From Terriglobales bacterium (GTDB lineage: Bacteria; Acidobacteriota; Terriglobia; Terriglobales; Acidobacteriaceae), in assembly GCA_035561515.1 (NCBI GenBank), contig DATMXP010000007.1:186001-250000 (forward strand): a stretch of 64,000 bases of DNA, given 5' to 3'. A program made the translations under genes and the position numbers. Numbering within the stretch: the stretch's first letter is position 1; every line of letters starts with the position of its first letter. Positions 44,031 to 52,915 of the stretch are shown here, piece after piece. The notes under the pieces were generated by a model that had not been told where the DNA came from, did not search any database, and was given only the letters and a program-made list of their open reading frames with translations.

Positions 44031-44924
44031 ATGCCAACTACAGGGGAACGATTTGAACGCGCCGTGGCCATCATGGCGCGGCTGCGAGCGCCCGGCGGAT
44101 GTCCGTGGGATCGCGAGCAGACTTTCGACACCATCAAGCCTTTTACGCTGGAAGAAACGTACGAAGTCCTGGAAGCGATCGACAATCGAGACTGGGATGA
44201 ACTGACCGGTGAACTCGGCGATCTGCTATTGCAGGTGCTCTTCTACGCCGAAATGGCGCAGGAAGAGAAACACTTCTCGATCGATGACGTGCTCGACCGG
44301 CTGTCGAATAAGTTGGTGAACCGGCACCCGCACGTCTTCGGCGATGTGGAAGCGAAGACGTCAGCCGAGGTCCTGAAAAACTGGGAAGCGATCAAGGCCG
44401 AGGAGAAGAAGAAGCGCCTAGAGTCCGGTGGCGGTAAGTCGGCGAAAGAGGAAGAGCAGTCCCAATCCGTGTTGGCCGGGGTTTCCAAGGGAGTGCCGGC
44501 ACTTCTGGAAGCCTTCAAGATCAGCTCTCGCGTGGCACATGTCGGTTTTGAATGGCCGGAAATCAGCGGCCTTTTCGAGAAGCTTCAGGAAGAAACCCGC
44601 GAACTCCAGGACGAACTGCGCAAGCTTCCCGATCCGAACCTCAAGCCGCCGCAGCGTGGCGTTGCCAGTTCGGGCAAGCAGCAGATTCCGGATGACCTCC
44701 GGGAACGTCTCGAAGACGAAGTGGGCGACCTCTTCTTCGTGATGGTAAACATAGCGCGATATCTGTCGCTCGATCCAGAATCGGCCTTGCGCAAGACAAA
44801 TCGCAAGTTTCGCAAACGTTTCCAGTGGCTGGAGTCGCGACTGCAAGAGCAGGGCAAACAGACATCAGAGGCTACATTAGACGAGATGGAGGCACTGTGG
44901 CAGCAGGCGAAGTCGCTGGAGTAA
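44031..44924 (+). CDS. mazG: Nucleoside triphosphate pyrophosphohydrolase MazG
   Basis: 297 residues from ATG 44031. The first MazG domain has GGCPWDREQTFDTIKPF, LEETYEVLEAI and ELGDLLLQVLFYAEMA (EExxE...ExxD metal ligands). The second has EDEVGDLFFVMVNIARYL. Between them is a charged linker (about residues 125-150) with several lysines and glutamates, longer than in E. coli. It hydrolyses NTPs to NMP and pyrophosphate, a house-cleaning activity. It overlaps the following GNAT gene by 28 bp. Confidence 0.95.
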   Translation: MPTTGERFERAVAIMARLRAPGGCPWDREQTFDTIKPFTLEETYEVLEAIDNRDWDELTGELGDLLLQVLFYAEMAQEEKHFSIDDVLDRLSNKLVNRHPHVFGDVEAKTSAEVLKNWEAIKAEEKKKRLESGGGKSAKEEEQSQSVLAGVSKGVPALLEAFKISSRVAHVGFEWPEISGLFEKLQEETRELQDELRKLPDPNLKPPQRGVASSGKQQIPDDLRERLEDEVGDLFFVMVNIARYLSLDPESALRKTNRKFRKRFQWLESRLQEQGKQTSEATLDEMEALWQQAKSLE

Positions 44925-45688
44925 AAACGGACGGCATCCTGATTCGCGTCTGCGACGACGTGCGCGAGTTCGAAACCTGCGTCGAGATTCAGCGCGAGGT
45001 GTGGCAGTTTAACGACGAAGAACTCGTGCCTTCCCGCCTGTTTGTGGTCGCGCGCAAAGTCGGCGGCCAGGTGATCGGGGCATTCGATGGTGATCGAATG
45101 GTCGCGTTCGCACTGGGAATTCCGGGCAATCGCAACGGACATCCTTACATGCACTCGCACATGCTGGCCGTTCGTGCGGGATACAGGAACGGCGGACTCG
45201 GCCGTCGCGTGAAGCTGTTCCAGCGTGAAGACGCGCTCGCAAAAGGCATCGAGTTAATCGAGTGGACATTCGATCCGCTCGAGATCAAGAACGCCTATCT
45301 GAACATCGAGAGGCTTGGCGCGATCACGCGTCGCTACACCATCAATCAATATGGAAGCGTTTCGTCGCCGTTGCAGGGTGGCCTTCCCACTGACCGTCTC
45401 ACCGCCGAGTGGTGGCTGAAGTCGAAGCGTGTCGAGACCTTGCTGAAGACTCACAAGACCCCGGCGGTTAAGCCTGAGAAGAGCGTCGAGGTTCCGGCTG
45501 AAATCTATGAATGGAAGAAGGACCCTGCCCATCGCGAGCAGGCGCTCGCCATCCAGAAACGCAACCGGGAAGCGCTGATGAAGTACTTCGACGCCGGCCT
45601 CGCAGTTCTTGGTTACGAGCGTGACGAATCGGGGAATGGGAAGTTCCTGCTCGGCCATTGGGATGAGAAGTGGTCGTATGGCAAATAG
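44897..45688 (+). CDS. GNAT-family N-acetyltransferase
   Basis: 263 residues from a GTG that follows GGAGG inside the mazG 3' end. The acetyl-CoA site is HMLAVRAGYRNGGLGRRVK, a Q/RxxGxG/A-like signature (YRNGGLG), followed by WTFDPLEIKNAYLNIERLG. A long C-terminal part ends near LGHWDEKW. This resembles the family annotated as predicted GNAT acetyltransferases of COG3375 type. The substrate is unknown. Its start within mazG suggests coupled expression. Confidence 0.85.
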   Translation: MAAGEVAGVKTDGILIRVCDDVREFETCVEIQREVWQFNDEELVPSRLFVVARKVGGQVIGAFDGDRMVAFALGIPGNRNGHPYMHSHMLAVRAGYRNGGLGRRVKLFQREDALAKGIELIEWTFDPLEIKNAYLNIERLGAITRRYTINQYGSVSSPLQGGLPTDRLTAEWWLKSKRVETLLKTHKTPAVKPEKSVEVPAEIYEWKKDPAHREQALAIQKRNREALMKYFDAGLAVLGYERDESGNGKFLLGHWDEKWSYGK

Positions 45689-45700
45689 GCGCCGCTGAAC

Positions 45701-46063
45701 ATGTCAGATCAGAAGTTTGAGGATAGCGACAAGCGACTGGCGGTGTATGGTTCGTTGGCGCCGGGCAAAGAAAACCACTGGGTGCTGGCGTCTATGAATG
45801 GATGCTGGGCCCGGGGCGTGGTGCGCGGCCAGTTACATCCGGAAGGATGGGGAGCAACCAGTGGGTTCCCCGCGCTGGTTTTTGACGAGGACGGTCCCGA
45901 GGTTCCGGTGTTCGTGTTCGAGTCCGACGAGTTGCCGCAGAACTGGGCGCGACTCGATGAGTTCGAAGGTAAGGACTACCGAAGAACCGTTGTTCCGGTG
46001 AAGCTGGACAGCGGTGGCTTTGTGCGATGTTGCGTATATGAGTTGAATCGGCAGGCGAAGTAG
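45701..46063 (+). CDS. Gamma-glutamylcyclotransferase/AIG2-like protein
   Basis: 120 residues. VYGSLAPGKENHWVL is the YGSLxPG substrate loop, and the LDEFEGKDYRRTVVPV segment carries the catalytic glutamate and the tyrosine expected in the GGCT fold. Such small proteins form 5-oxoproline from gamma-glutamyl amines or have uncharacterised roles. It sits 12 bp after the acetyltransferase gene and 22 bp before the MenC-like gene, so it belongs to a plus-strand run. Confidence 0.85.
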   Translation: MSDQKFEDSDKRLAVYGSLAPGKENHWVLASMNGCWARGVVRGQLHPEGWGATSGFPALVFDEDGPEVPVFVFESDELPQNWARLDEFEGKDYRRTVVPVKLDSGGFVRCCVYELNRQAK

Positions 46064-46085
46064 TTTCACCGATGGATATTGAAAT

Positions 46086-47210
46086 ATGAAGATAGAAGCA
46101 ATCACACTACGCGAAATTCAGATGCCGCTTGTCCACTTTTTCGAGACAAGCTTTGGCCGCACTACGGGACGCCGGATCATTCTTGTCACCGTTCATGGGG
46201 AAGGAGTGGAAGGCTGGGGCGAATGCGTCGCCGGCGAACATCCACATTACAGTGACGAATCCGTCGACACCGCCTGGTACACCTTGGTGAAGTATTTCGC
46301 GCCCGCGTTGGTGGGGAAGTCGATTGCGAGCGGCAGGGAAGCGCCTAAGTATTTTTCGCGCATCCGTGGTCATCGCATGGCGAAGGGCGCACTGGAGAAC
46401 GCCATCTGGGACGCCGAGGCGATTGCGAAAAATATCCCTCTTTGGAAGTTGCTTAGGGGCGTGCAGACGGAACTGAATTGCGGCGTGTCGATTGGGATAC
46501 AGGACTCGCCCGACAAACTTGTCGAGAAAGTGCGCACCGAACTTAACGCCGGATACCAGCGCATCAAGTTGAAGGTGAAACCCGGCTGGGATGTTGCGAT
46601 TCTGGAACGCATCCGCCGCGAGTGGCCGGATATTCTCCTCAGCGTGGATGCGAACTCCGCCTATACGACGGACGATTTCGATCACCTTAAGGAGTTCGAT
46701 CGTTTCAATCTGCTCATGATCGAGCAGCCCTTGTGGAACGACGACTTCTACTTCCACCACAAGCTGCAAAAGCAGATCAAGACAGCCATCTGCCTCGACG
46801 AAGTTATCCGCAGCGCACGCGATGCTCAGGCTGCCGCGGAGCTTGGGGCGTGTCGGATTGTGAATGTGAAAGTTGGTCGCGTCGGCGGGTTTACTGAGGC
46901 CATCAAGGTTCACGACGTCTGCCGTCAGCACAACATCGCGAACTGGTGCGGAGGCATGCTGGAGGCGGGCATTGGACGCTCGCACAACATTGCGCTGTCC
47001 ACGCTGCCGAACTTCACGCTTCCAGGAGATGTGTCGGCTTCGAAACGGTATTGGAAGGAAGACATCATTGAGCCGGAAGTGACCGTATCGCCGAAAGGGA
47101 CAATCACGGTGACCGACAAGCCGGGCCGCGGGTACGACTTGAAGCCCGATCTGATCGAGAAGCTGACGGTGAGGAAGGAAGTTGTGAAGGGAAGTACGGT
47201 GGGAGCGTGA
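46086..47210 (+). CDS. menC: o-Succinylbenzoate synthase / N-succinylamino acid racemase-like enolase (MenC)
   Basis: 374 residues of the enolase superfamily. The paired catalytic lysines are in RIKLKVKPGWD (KxK) and NVKVGR. The metal ligands are in LSVDANSAY, MIEQPLW and AICLDEVI. GVSIGIQDSP and the conserved WCGGMLEAGIGRSHNIALSTLPNF mark the MenC/NSAR subgroup. It may form o-succinylbenzoate for menaquinone or racemise N-succinyl amino acids; sequence alone does not decide. No other men gene is adjacent. Confidence 0.9.
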   Translation: MKIEAITLREIQMPLVHFFETSFGRTTGRRIILVTVHGEGVEGWGECVAGEHPHYSDESVDTAWYTLVKYFAPALVGKSIASGREAPKYFSRIRGHRMAKGALENAIWDAEAIAKNIPLWKLLRGVQTELNCGVSIGIQDSPDKLVEKVRTELNAGYQRIKLKVKPGWDVAILERIRREWPDILLSVDANSAYTTDDFDHLKEFDRFNLLMIEQPLWNDDFYFHHKLQKQIKTAICLDEVIRSARDAQAAAELGACRIVNVKVGRVGGFTEAIKVHDVCRQHNIANWCGGMLEAGIGRSHNIALSTLPNFTLPGDVSASKRYWKEDIIEPEVTVSPKGTITVTDKPGRGYDLKPDLIEKLTVRKEVVKGSTVGA

Positions 47211-47305
47211 ACATAAAAGCATTGACCCCCGAAGACCCAAAGGTCGCGTCATGCGACAAGTGCGCTCGTTGTGGGGGTGAGCGTTCCTGTTTTGAGCGGT
47301 GTTGA
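47207..47305 (+). CDS. Candidate 32-residue cysteine-rich peptide
   Basis: A GTG overlapping the menC stop (GTGA) follows a GGGAG ribosome-binding site and opens a short frame: NIKALTPEDPKVA, then SCDKCARCGGERSCFERC. Five cysteines fall in the last 17 residues, including a CxxCxxC cluster able to bind metal. It overlaps the zinc-ribbon gene below in another frame. It may be a genuine small protein, or the 5' half of that gene separated by a frameshift. Confidence 0.3.
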   Translation: MNIKALTPEDPKVASCDKCARCGGERSCFERC

Positions 47306-47525
47306 TGAAGCACAACTTAGAAAGTGGGCTGATGAGGGCGGTGGTGCGCACGTCCGCACGCAACTGCATGAAGTCAGGGGATTCAATTATGAAGCGAGCA
47401 AGATAGTCGTTCATCATCTGCTTTATTGTGTGCCGCCTCCGACAGCAACTTGTCCCTACTGCAATAGAGTTCTGAGAACGAATACAGCCAAGCAATGCCG
47501 CTTCTGCCACGCGGATTGGCATTAA
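47271..47525 (+). CDS. Small protein with C-terminal zinc ribbon
   Basis: Up to 84 residues; the start is unclear (GTG 47271, GTG 47277 or TTG 47292). The C terminus TCPYCNRVLRTNTAKQCRFC has two CxxC knuckles, a complete zinc ribbon, followed by HADWH. The N-terminal region contains VDEAQLRKWADEGG. It lies between menC and the nitroreductase on the same strand. Its start overlaps a cysteine-rich short frame. Confidence 0.55.
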   Translation: MGVSVPVLSGVDEAQLRKWADEGGGAHVRTQLHEVRGFNYEASKIVVHHLLYCVPPPTATCPYCNRVLRTNTAKQCRFCHADWH

Positions 47526-47575
47526 GGTGTCCCGCATCACAGACGCAAGCTCATCCCTCCCGCCACACTCATCTC

Positions 47576-48079
47576 ATGGACTTTTTCGAACTCATACAGA
47601 AGCGCCAATCCATCCGTAAGTGGCAGTCGCGTCCGGTCGAGCGCGAGAAGTTGCAGTGCATCCTGGAAGCGATCAACCGCGCACCTTCGGCAGGGAACTT
47701 CCAGGCATTTGAGGTCTATCGCGTCGGGTCAGCAGAAAAACGCACAGCCATCGCGAACGCCACATGGGATCAGGCGTACATCGGCTCCGCGCCTGAAATG
47801 CTCGTGTTTTGCTCCAACCCTGGGCGCTGCCAGTACGGTGGAGAAACCTATCCGCTGGAAGACACTACGATCGCCTGCACCTTCGCCATGCTGGCGGTTA
47901 CGGCCGTGGGATTGGGAGGAGTGTGGATCGGCGCATTCGATCCCAAGAAGATTGCCGAAACCATGCAACTGCCTTCCGGGCTCATTCCTATTGCGATCTT
48001 TCCGTTTGGCTACGAGGACGAAGTGCCGGAACGTACCTCCCGGCGCGAGCTTTCCGACGTTATCCACGAGCTTCGGTAG
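47576..48079 (+). CDS. Nitroreductase-family flavoprotein
   Basis: 167 residues from the ATG at 47576. It starts with DFFELIQKRQSIRKW (SxR FMN contact), then INRAPSAGNFQAFEVYRV, the AMLAVTAVGLGGVWIGAFDP helix and IPIAIFPFGYEDE. This is the FMN-dependent NADH/NADPH oxidoreductase fold, acting as a dimer. The substrate is unknown. It precedes the ferredoxin-like gene by 35 bp, and such ferredoxins sometimes donate electrons to these enzymes, so a functional link is possible. Confidence 0.9.
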   Translation: MDFFELIQKRQSIRKWQSRPVEREKLQCILEAINRAPSAGNFQAFEVYRVGSAEKRTAIANATWDQAYIGSAPEMLVFCSNPGRCQYGGETYPLEDTTIACTFAMLAVTAVGLGGVWIGAFDPKKIAETMQLPSGLIPIAIFPFGYEDEVPERTSRRELSDVIHELR

Positions 48080-48114
48080 TCAACGGTGAAGGCGATTTTA
48101 TATACTGAAGGGTC

Positions 48115-48636
48115 ATGCCGATTCTCAAAGACATAGCGGCAATTGCCAAGGGGATGAGCGTCACGTTCGGCGAGATGTTCAAGCCCACCCAGGTTGAGAA
48201 CTACCCAGACGGTCCCGGCCCCCTGCGGGGCGCGGTTTTCCAGGAGCGCTACCGTGGCGTTCACGTTTTGCAGCGCGACGAGAACGGACTGGAGAAATGC
48301 GTTGCGTGCTTCCTGTGCGCGGCGGCGTGTCCTTCGAATTGCATCTACATCGAAGCCGCCGAGAACACATCCGAGAACCGCATCAGTGGCGCTGAGCGTT
48401 ACGCGAAGGTCTATAACATCGACTACAACCGCTGCATTTTCTGCGGATACTGTGTCGAGGCCTGCCCCACCGATGCCATCACCCACGGGCACGGGTTCGA
48501 GATCGCTACCTTCAACGCGAGCAATCTCGTGTACCGGAAAGAAGCTCTGCTGGCTCCCGTCAACGCGCACCTCGGATCGAACTCGATGTTCAACACCGCG
48601 GAACTCGAACAGCAGGGGAAACGCGCCAAGAGTTAA
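48115..48636 (+). CDS. nuoI: NuoI-like 2x[4Fe-4S] ferredoxin (Complex I subunit I homologue)
   Basis: 173 residues. Two 4Fe-4S motifs, CVACFLCAAACPSNCI and CIFCGYCVEACPTDAI (CxxCxxCxxxCP twice), lie in the NuoI context: an amphipathic N terminus (AIAKGMSVTFGEMF) and RYRGVHVLQRDENG before the clusters. NuoI passes electrons along the peripheral arm of NADH:quinone oxidoreductase. No other nuo gene is present, so this is either a dispersed subunit or an independent ferredoxin. A second, diverged copy lies at 55032-55493. A terminator follows. Confidence 0.9.
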   Translation: MPILKDIAAIAKGMSVTFGEMFKPTQVENYPDGPGPLRGAVFQERYRGVHVLQRDENGLEKCVACFLCAAACPSNCIYIEAAENTSENRISGAERYAKVYNIDYNRCIFCGYCVEACPTDAITHGHGFEIATFNASNLVYRKEALLAPVNAHLGSNSMFNTAELEQQGKRAKS

Positions 48637-48655
48637 CAGTTTCTGAAACGAAGAG

Positions 48656-48681
48656 TGCCGGTCATCACGACCGGCATTTTT
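48656..48681 (+). terminator. Rho-independent terminator after the nuoI-like gene
   Basis: TGCCGGTC (48656-48663), loop ATCAC, GACCGGCA (48669-48676), then TTTTT. The 8-bp GC-rich stem with T tract is a textbook terminator, about 20 bp after the stop codon. Confidence 0.9.
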
Positions 48682-48825
48682 GCATATGGGGGCAAGACTT
48701 CGCGTGCGAGGATTCTTAGCAGTCGCTTCTGTATAACCGCTTGCATCAGACACTTTTGAGTCTTCCTGCTTACCGTGCAATCCAAGGTAATGCGCCAGGC
48801 ATCTGCATTTGTTGGTAATCTATTG

Positions 48826-48893
48826 GAAACGCGGAGGTTTCGGGGATTGAGTCCGAAACAGTCTGGAATGAGGCGAGTGCCTCGCTTTTCTTT
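48826..48893 (+). promoter_or_regulatory. Candidate attenuator in the metH leader
   Basis: GAAAC (48826-48830) can pair with GTTTC (48837-48841). The same segment, extended as GTTTCGG (48837-48843), can instead pair with CCGAAAC (48853-48859). Just downstream, GCGAG/CTCGC (48873-48885) forms a short hairpin followed by TTTTCTTT, a terminator-like element 63 bp before the metH start. Mutually exclusive hairpins plus a terminator suggest regulated read-through; no known riboswitch class was matched. Confidence 0.4.
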
Positions 48894-48955
48894 CACAGTA
48901 GCTGCATTCTGAGCTTGCATCTGTAACGGGGTCGAAGATAGGGACAATCGGGAAA

Positions 48956-51900
48956 ATGAGCGACTTTTTAAAGGCCGTACAAGAGCGCGTCGTCATTTAC
49001 GACGGCGCCATGGGGACCTGCATCCAGCAGTTCAATCCCACGCTGGATGATTTCTGGGGCAAAGAGAACTGTAGTGAGATCCTGTGCCTGAGCAGGCCTG
49101 ATATCGTCCGCGAGATTCATTCCTCGTATTTCGCTGCCGGTGCGGACGTCGTCGAAACGAACACGTTTGGCGGATCGCGAATTGTCCTCCAGGAATTTCA
49201 GTTAGAAGACAAGGTCGCCGAAATCAATCACGCCGCGGTCAAGCTTGCGCGTGAAGTCGCGGATGGCTTTTCCACCAGCGGTCGTAAGCGTTACGTCGCC
49301 GGATCGGTCGGTCCCACTACCAAGCTCCCATCGCTCGGCCACATCAAGTTCGACGACATGGTTGCCGCTTACGTCGAACAGGCAGTCGCCCTGATCGAAG
49401 CAGGAGTTGATGTCCTGCTCGTCGAAACCTGCCAGGACCTGCTGCAAGCAAAGTGCGCCGTCGTTGGCATGCTCGACGCGATGAAGAAGGTGGGCAGGCG
49501 AGTTCCGCTTCAGGTTCAAGTCACGCTTGAAGCAACCGGAACCATGTTGCTCGGAACGGAAATCGGCGCGGCGCTCACAGCACTCGAACTTTACGACGTC
49601 GACATCATCGGCATGAACTGCGCGACCGGGCCGGTCGAGATGAACGATGCAGTCCGCTATCTCGGCATGAATTCGCCGAAAGAGATCTCGGTTCTACCGA
49701 ATGCCGGACTCCCCTTCAACGAAGGCGGACGCGCCGTTTACAAGCTGCAACCGCAGGAACTGGCGGATTATCACAAGCACTTCATTGTGGACTACGGCGT
49801 TCGCGTCGTCGGCGGATGCTGCGGAACCAATCCTTCGCACATTAAAGCCGTGGTTGAAACTTGCGCGAACCTCACTCCGGCGAAGAGGGAAGTGAAACTC
49901 GTTGGCGCGGCTTCGAGCGCCTACAGCATGGTGCCGCTCGACCTCGAACCGAAGCCGCTCATCGTCGCCGAGGAAATGAATACCACCACGCGGAAGGCCG
50001 AATTCCGCGACTTCGTTAAGAGCGCCAACTACGACGAGATTCTCGCCATGGCCAAGCGCCTGGTGAACGAAGGCTCGCACATGCTCGACGTGTGCTGCGC
50101 CATCGTCGGCGAAGACGAGAACGCATACATGGACGCCGTCATGGAGCGAGTCGCGACCCGCGTTCCTGCGCCGATCCTTGTCGACTCCACCGAAGCACCC
50201 GTCATCGAGACGGCGCTGAAGCGTATCCCGGGCAAGGCCGTCATCAACTCCATCAACCTGGAGGATGGCGAGAAGCGCACGTCCAAGGTTCTGCCGATGG
50301 CCAAGCGCTACGGTGCCGCAGTCATTGCGCTCACCATCGACGAAGACGGCATGGCGCTCACCGCCGACAAGAAAGTCGCCGTCGCCAAGCGCATCTTCCA
50401 ATTGGCAACCGAGAAGTACGGCATCCGTCCGGTCGACATTATTTTCGATGCGCTGACTTTGCCGATCTCGACCGGCCAGGAAGATTACCGGACTGCTGGC
50501 ATCGAAACCCTGAACGCCGTCCGCCGCATCAAGGAAGAACTACCCGAAGTGCGCACGCTTTTGGGCGTCTCGAACATCTCATTCGGGCTTGCCACCTATC
50601 CGCGACGTGTTCTGAACTCCGTCTTCATGAACGAAGCGGTCAACAATGGCCTCGATATGGCCATTGTTAACTACAGTAAAATCTATCCGCTATACAAAAT
50701 TCCTGATGTAGAAGTTGAGCTCGCCAAGAAGCTGATCTACCACGACACCTCCAATGGCGATCCGCTCCAGAACTACATGCAGCACTTCGCCGGACAGGAA
50801 AAGAAGACCGACGAAGTCGCCACCGACGTCGAGTCGCTTTCGGTCGAAGACAAGCTGAAGTACCTGATCGTGAACGGCGAAAAGGCGATCGGAGCAGGAG
50901 ACAAGCGTAAGCCCCTTGAAGCAGTACTTGAAGACGCCCTCGTCAACTACTCGCCGCTCGACCTCATCAATAACGTGCTGCTCGACGGCATGAAGACCGT
51001 CGGGGAGCTCTTCGGCGCACGCAAAATGCAGCTTCCTTCCGTACTCGACGCCGCTGGTGTAATGAAGGCTGCCGTCGCCTATCTCGAGCCCAAGATGGAG
51101 AAGAAGGAAGGCGCGCAGAAGGGCACGATCGTGCTTGCCACGGTGAAGGGCGACGTTCACGACATCGGCAAGAACCTGGTGGACATCATCCTGAGCAACA
51201 ACGGCTATAAAGTCGTGAACCTCGGCATTAAGCAGCCGGCGGACACGATCATCCATTCCGCGAAGGAGCACAAGGCCCACGCCATCGGACTCAGCGGCCT
51301 GCTCGTGAAATCCACGCTGGAGATGAAGTACGTCATCCAGGACCTCCAACTCCAGCAGCTTGAGTTCCCGGTCATTTGTGGCGGAGCAGCCCTTACTCGC
51401 AAGTACGTGGAAGACGACCTGCGTCGCGAGTACTCGAATGCCGTCTTCTACGCCAACGACGCCTTCGACGGCCTGCACGTGATGGACGACCTCACTTCCG
51501 AGAACGGCACCCGCGACGCACGCCTGGCGGAAGGGAAGAAGATCGTCGAGAACGCCAAGGCCGCCGCTGCGGCCGCAGCACGTGCGGAAGCGGCTTCCAT
51601 GCCGGTTTCCACCGAGCGCAGCAGCGCGGTCGGCGCGCCTCCGAACATTCCGAAACCTCCCTTCTACGGCGTTCGGGTTCGGAAAGACTACGACCTGCGC
51701 GAAGTCTTCGAATACATCAACGAGACTGCTCTGTTCAAAAATCAATGGCAGTTGAAGACTGCGAAGCAGGATGAGTACATCCGCCTGGTGGATGAGAAGT
51801 TCCGTGGCGTTCTCGAAGACCTTCAGGAAGAGATCATCACGAAGGGCTGGTACAAGCCGCAGGCCGTCTATGGATATTTCCCCTGTGTCAGCGAAGGCAA

Positions 51901-52438
51901 CGACGTGATCCTCTACGATCCGGCGGACCTGAAAAAGGAAGCCCTTCGCTTTACCTTCCCGCGTCAGCGTGAAGGGCGCAAACTCTCCATCGCCGACTAC
52001 TTCCTTCCCAAGTCATCCGGCCAGATGGACGTAATCGGCATGTCGCTGGTGACGATTGGCCCCCGCGCTACGGAAGAGAGCCAGAAGCTGTTCCAATCGG
52101 GTGAGTACACGCGCTACCTCTATCATCACGGGCACAGCGTGGAAAGCGCGGAAGCGCTGGCGGAACTCGTCCACAAGCAGATACGCGAAGAGCTCGGCAT
52201 CGCCGGGGAGGATTCAAAGCGGATTGGCGACCTGTTCCACCAGAAGTACCGCGGATCGCGGTATTCGTTCGGCTACCCCGCGTGTCCGAACCTGGAGGAC
52301 CAGACGAAGCTGTTCCAGTTGCTGAAACCGGAGGAGAACGTAGGCGTGAAGCTGACGACGGGCTTCCTGCTCGAGCCTGAGCAGAGCACATCAGCGATCG
52401 TGGTGCATCATCCGGACGCGAAATATTTCGTCGTATAG
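48956..52438 (+). CDS. metH: Cobalamin-dependent methionine synthase
   Basis: 1160 residues with all four modules. The homocysteine domain (about 1-325) has zinc cysteines in GMNCATGP (near 222) and VVGGCCGTNPSH (near 287). The methyltetrahydrofolate domain spans about 340-610, and the cap and B12 domains about 650-870, with DVHDIGKN (axial His near 735). The C-terminal activation domain (about 900-1160), with RKDYDLREVFEYIN, binds S-adenosylmethionine for reductive reactivation. It remethylates homocysteine to methionine. Because it has its own activation domain it does not need the RACo-type protein at the left end. Confidence 0.98.
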   Translation: MSDFLKAVQERVVIYDGAMGTCIQQFNPTLDDFWGKENCSEILCLSRPDIVREIHSSYFAAGADVVETNTFGGSRIVLQEFQLEDKVAEINHAAVKLAREVADGFSTSGRKRYVAGSVGPTTKLPSLGHIKFDDMVAAYVEQAVALIEAGVDVLLVETCQDLLQAKCAVVGMLDAMKKVGRRVPLQVQVTLEATGTMLLGTEIGAALTALELYDVDIIGMNCATGPVEMNDAVRYLGMNSPKEISVLPNAGLPFNEGGRAVYKLQPQELADYHKHFIVDYGVRVVGGCCGTNPSHIKAVVETCANLTPAKREVKLVGAASSAYSMVPLDLEPKPLIVAEEMNTTTRKAEFRDFVKSANYDEILAMAKRLVNEGSHMLDVCCAIVGEDENAYMDAVMERVATRVPAPILVDSTEAPVIETALKRIPGKAVINSINLEDGEKRTSKVLPMAKRYGAAVIALTIDEDGMALTADKKVAVAKRIFQLATEKYGIRPVDIIFDALTLPISTGQEDYRTAGIETLNAVRRIKEELPEVRTLLGVSNISFGLATYPRRVLNSVFMNEAVNNGLDMAIVNYSKIYPLYKIPDVEVELAKKLIYHDTSNGDPLQNYMQHFAGQEKKTDEVATDVESLSVEDKLKYLIVNGEKAIGAGDKRKPLEAVLEDALVNYSPLDLINNVLLDGMKTVGELFGARKMQLPSVLDAAGVMKAAVAYLEPKMEKKEGAQKGTIVLATVKGDVHDIGKNLVDIILSNNGYKVVNLGIKQPADTIIHSAKEHKAHAIGLSGLLVKSTLEMKYVIQDLQLQQLEFPVICGGAALTRKYVEDDLRREYSNAVFYANDAFDGLHVMDDLTSENGTRDARLAEGKKIVENAKAAAAAAARAEAASMPVSTERSSAVGAPPNIPKPPFYGVRVRKDYDLREVFEYINETALFKNQWQLKTAKQDEYIRLVDEKFRGVLEDLQEEIITKGWYKPQAVYGYFPCVSEGNDVILYDPADLKKEALRFTFPRQREGRKLSIADYFLPKSSGQMDVIGMSLVTIGPRATEESQKLFQSGEYTRYLYHHGHSVESAEALAELVHKQIREELGIAGEDSKRIGDLFHQKYRGSRYSFGYPACPNLEDQTKLFQLLKPEENVGVKLTTGFLLEPEQSTSAIVVHHPDAKYFVV

Positions 52439-52443
52439 AGTCG

Positions 52444-52803
52444 CTATTCTTCCAGCGACTTCAGCACGTGCAGCACTTCGAACATGCGTTCGACGAGTTT
52501 TTTCTGATTTTCGGTAACGTTTCGGAACTCGGCACCATAGCTGTATTCGCCCATTTGCTGCCGGACGACGCCATCCAGTTTCAGCACTTCGGGCATATTC
52601 GGGGGCATGAACTCGAGTTCCAGGCGCTCTCCGCAATTAAAGCGCAGGGGCACCGTCAGGAGCATGCCTCCAAAGCTCATGTCCTGCGCTCTCCCGAAAA
52701 TTACATTCCGTTTTCCGTCGCGCGTATAGAAAATCTTTACCCGGCAATCGATCTCATATCTTGCCCAGCGACGCGAGTTACTGTCAGAACCTGACGAATC
52801 CAT
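52444..52803 (-). CDS. PilZ-domain protein (c-di-GMP binding)
   Basis: 119 residues, a single PilZ domain: the arginine-rich RRWARYEIDC corresponds to RxxxR, and DMSFGGMLL to D/NxSxxG. These bind cyclic di-GMP. It probably modulates motility, surface attachment or exopolysaccharide through an unknown partner. Its stop is 5 bp from the metH stop (convergent). Confidence 0.9.
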   Translation of the reverse strand: MDSSGSDSNSRRWARYEIDCRVKIFYTRDGKRNVIFGRAQDMSFGGMLLTVPLRFNCGERLELEFMPPNMPEVLKLDGVVRQQMGEYSYGAEFRNVTENQKKLVERMFEVLHVLKSLEE

Positions 52804-52915
52804 ATATTGTTCCAGTTATTACCCCGAACGGTATCAGAGCAACCGCAGGCTTTCCATTGCACGAATTGGTTCCCGGGCTGCCGGCTATCTTGAATTCAAA
52901 CTGGGGGAATTTCAA

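Larger units (their letters stand above)
48637..48955. other. metH upstream region with terminator and structured leader
   Basis: 319 bp without a supported gene. It starts with the nuoI terminator and ends with the metH ribosome-binding region (GGGACAATCGGGAAA before the ATG). Between are competing hairpins and a terminator-like hairpin, described separately. A stretch GCCAGGCATCTGC near 48794 looks faintly like a B12 box but does not match the consensus. Confidence 0.6.

Noticed and set aside
46107..47540. Long minus-strand open frame (477 codons) opposite the MenC-like gene
   Set aside because: It lies entirely antisense to a clearly conserved enolase gene, has no recognisable motif and unusual composition. 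Similar long antisense frames occur opposite the RND genes and the permeases and are products of GC-rich codon structure.
48794..48806. Possible B12 box (cobalamin riboswitch) upstream of metH
   Set aside because: GCCAGGCATCTGC only loosely resembles the consensus, and no other conserved element of the class is visible. The leader may still be regulatory through its hairpins.
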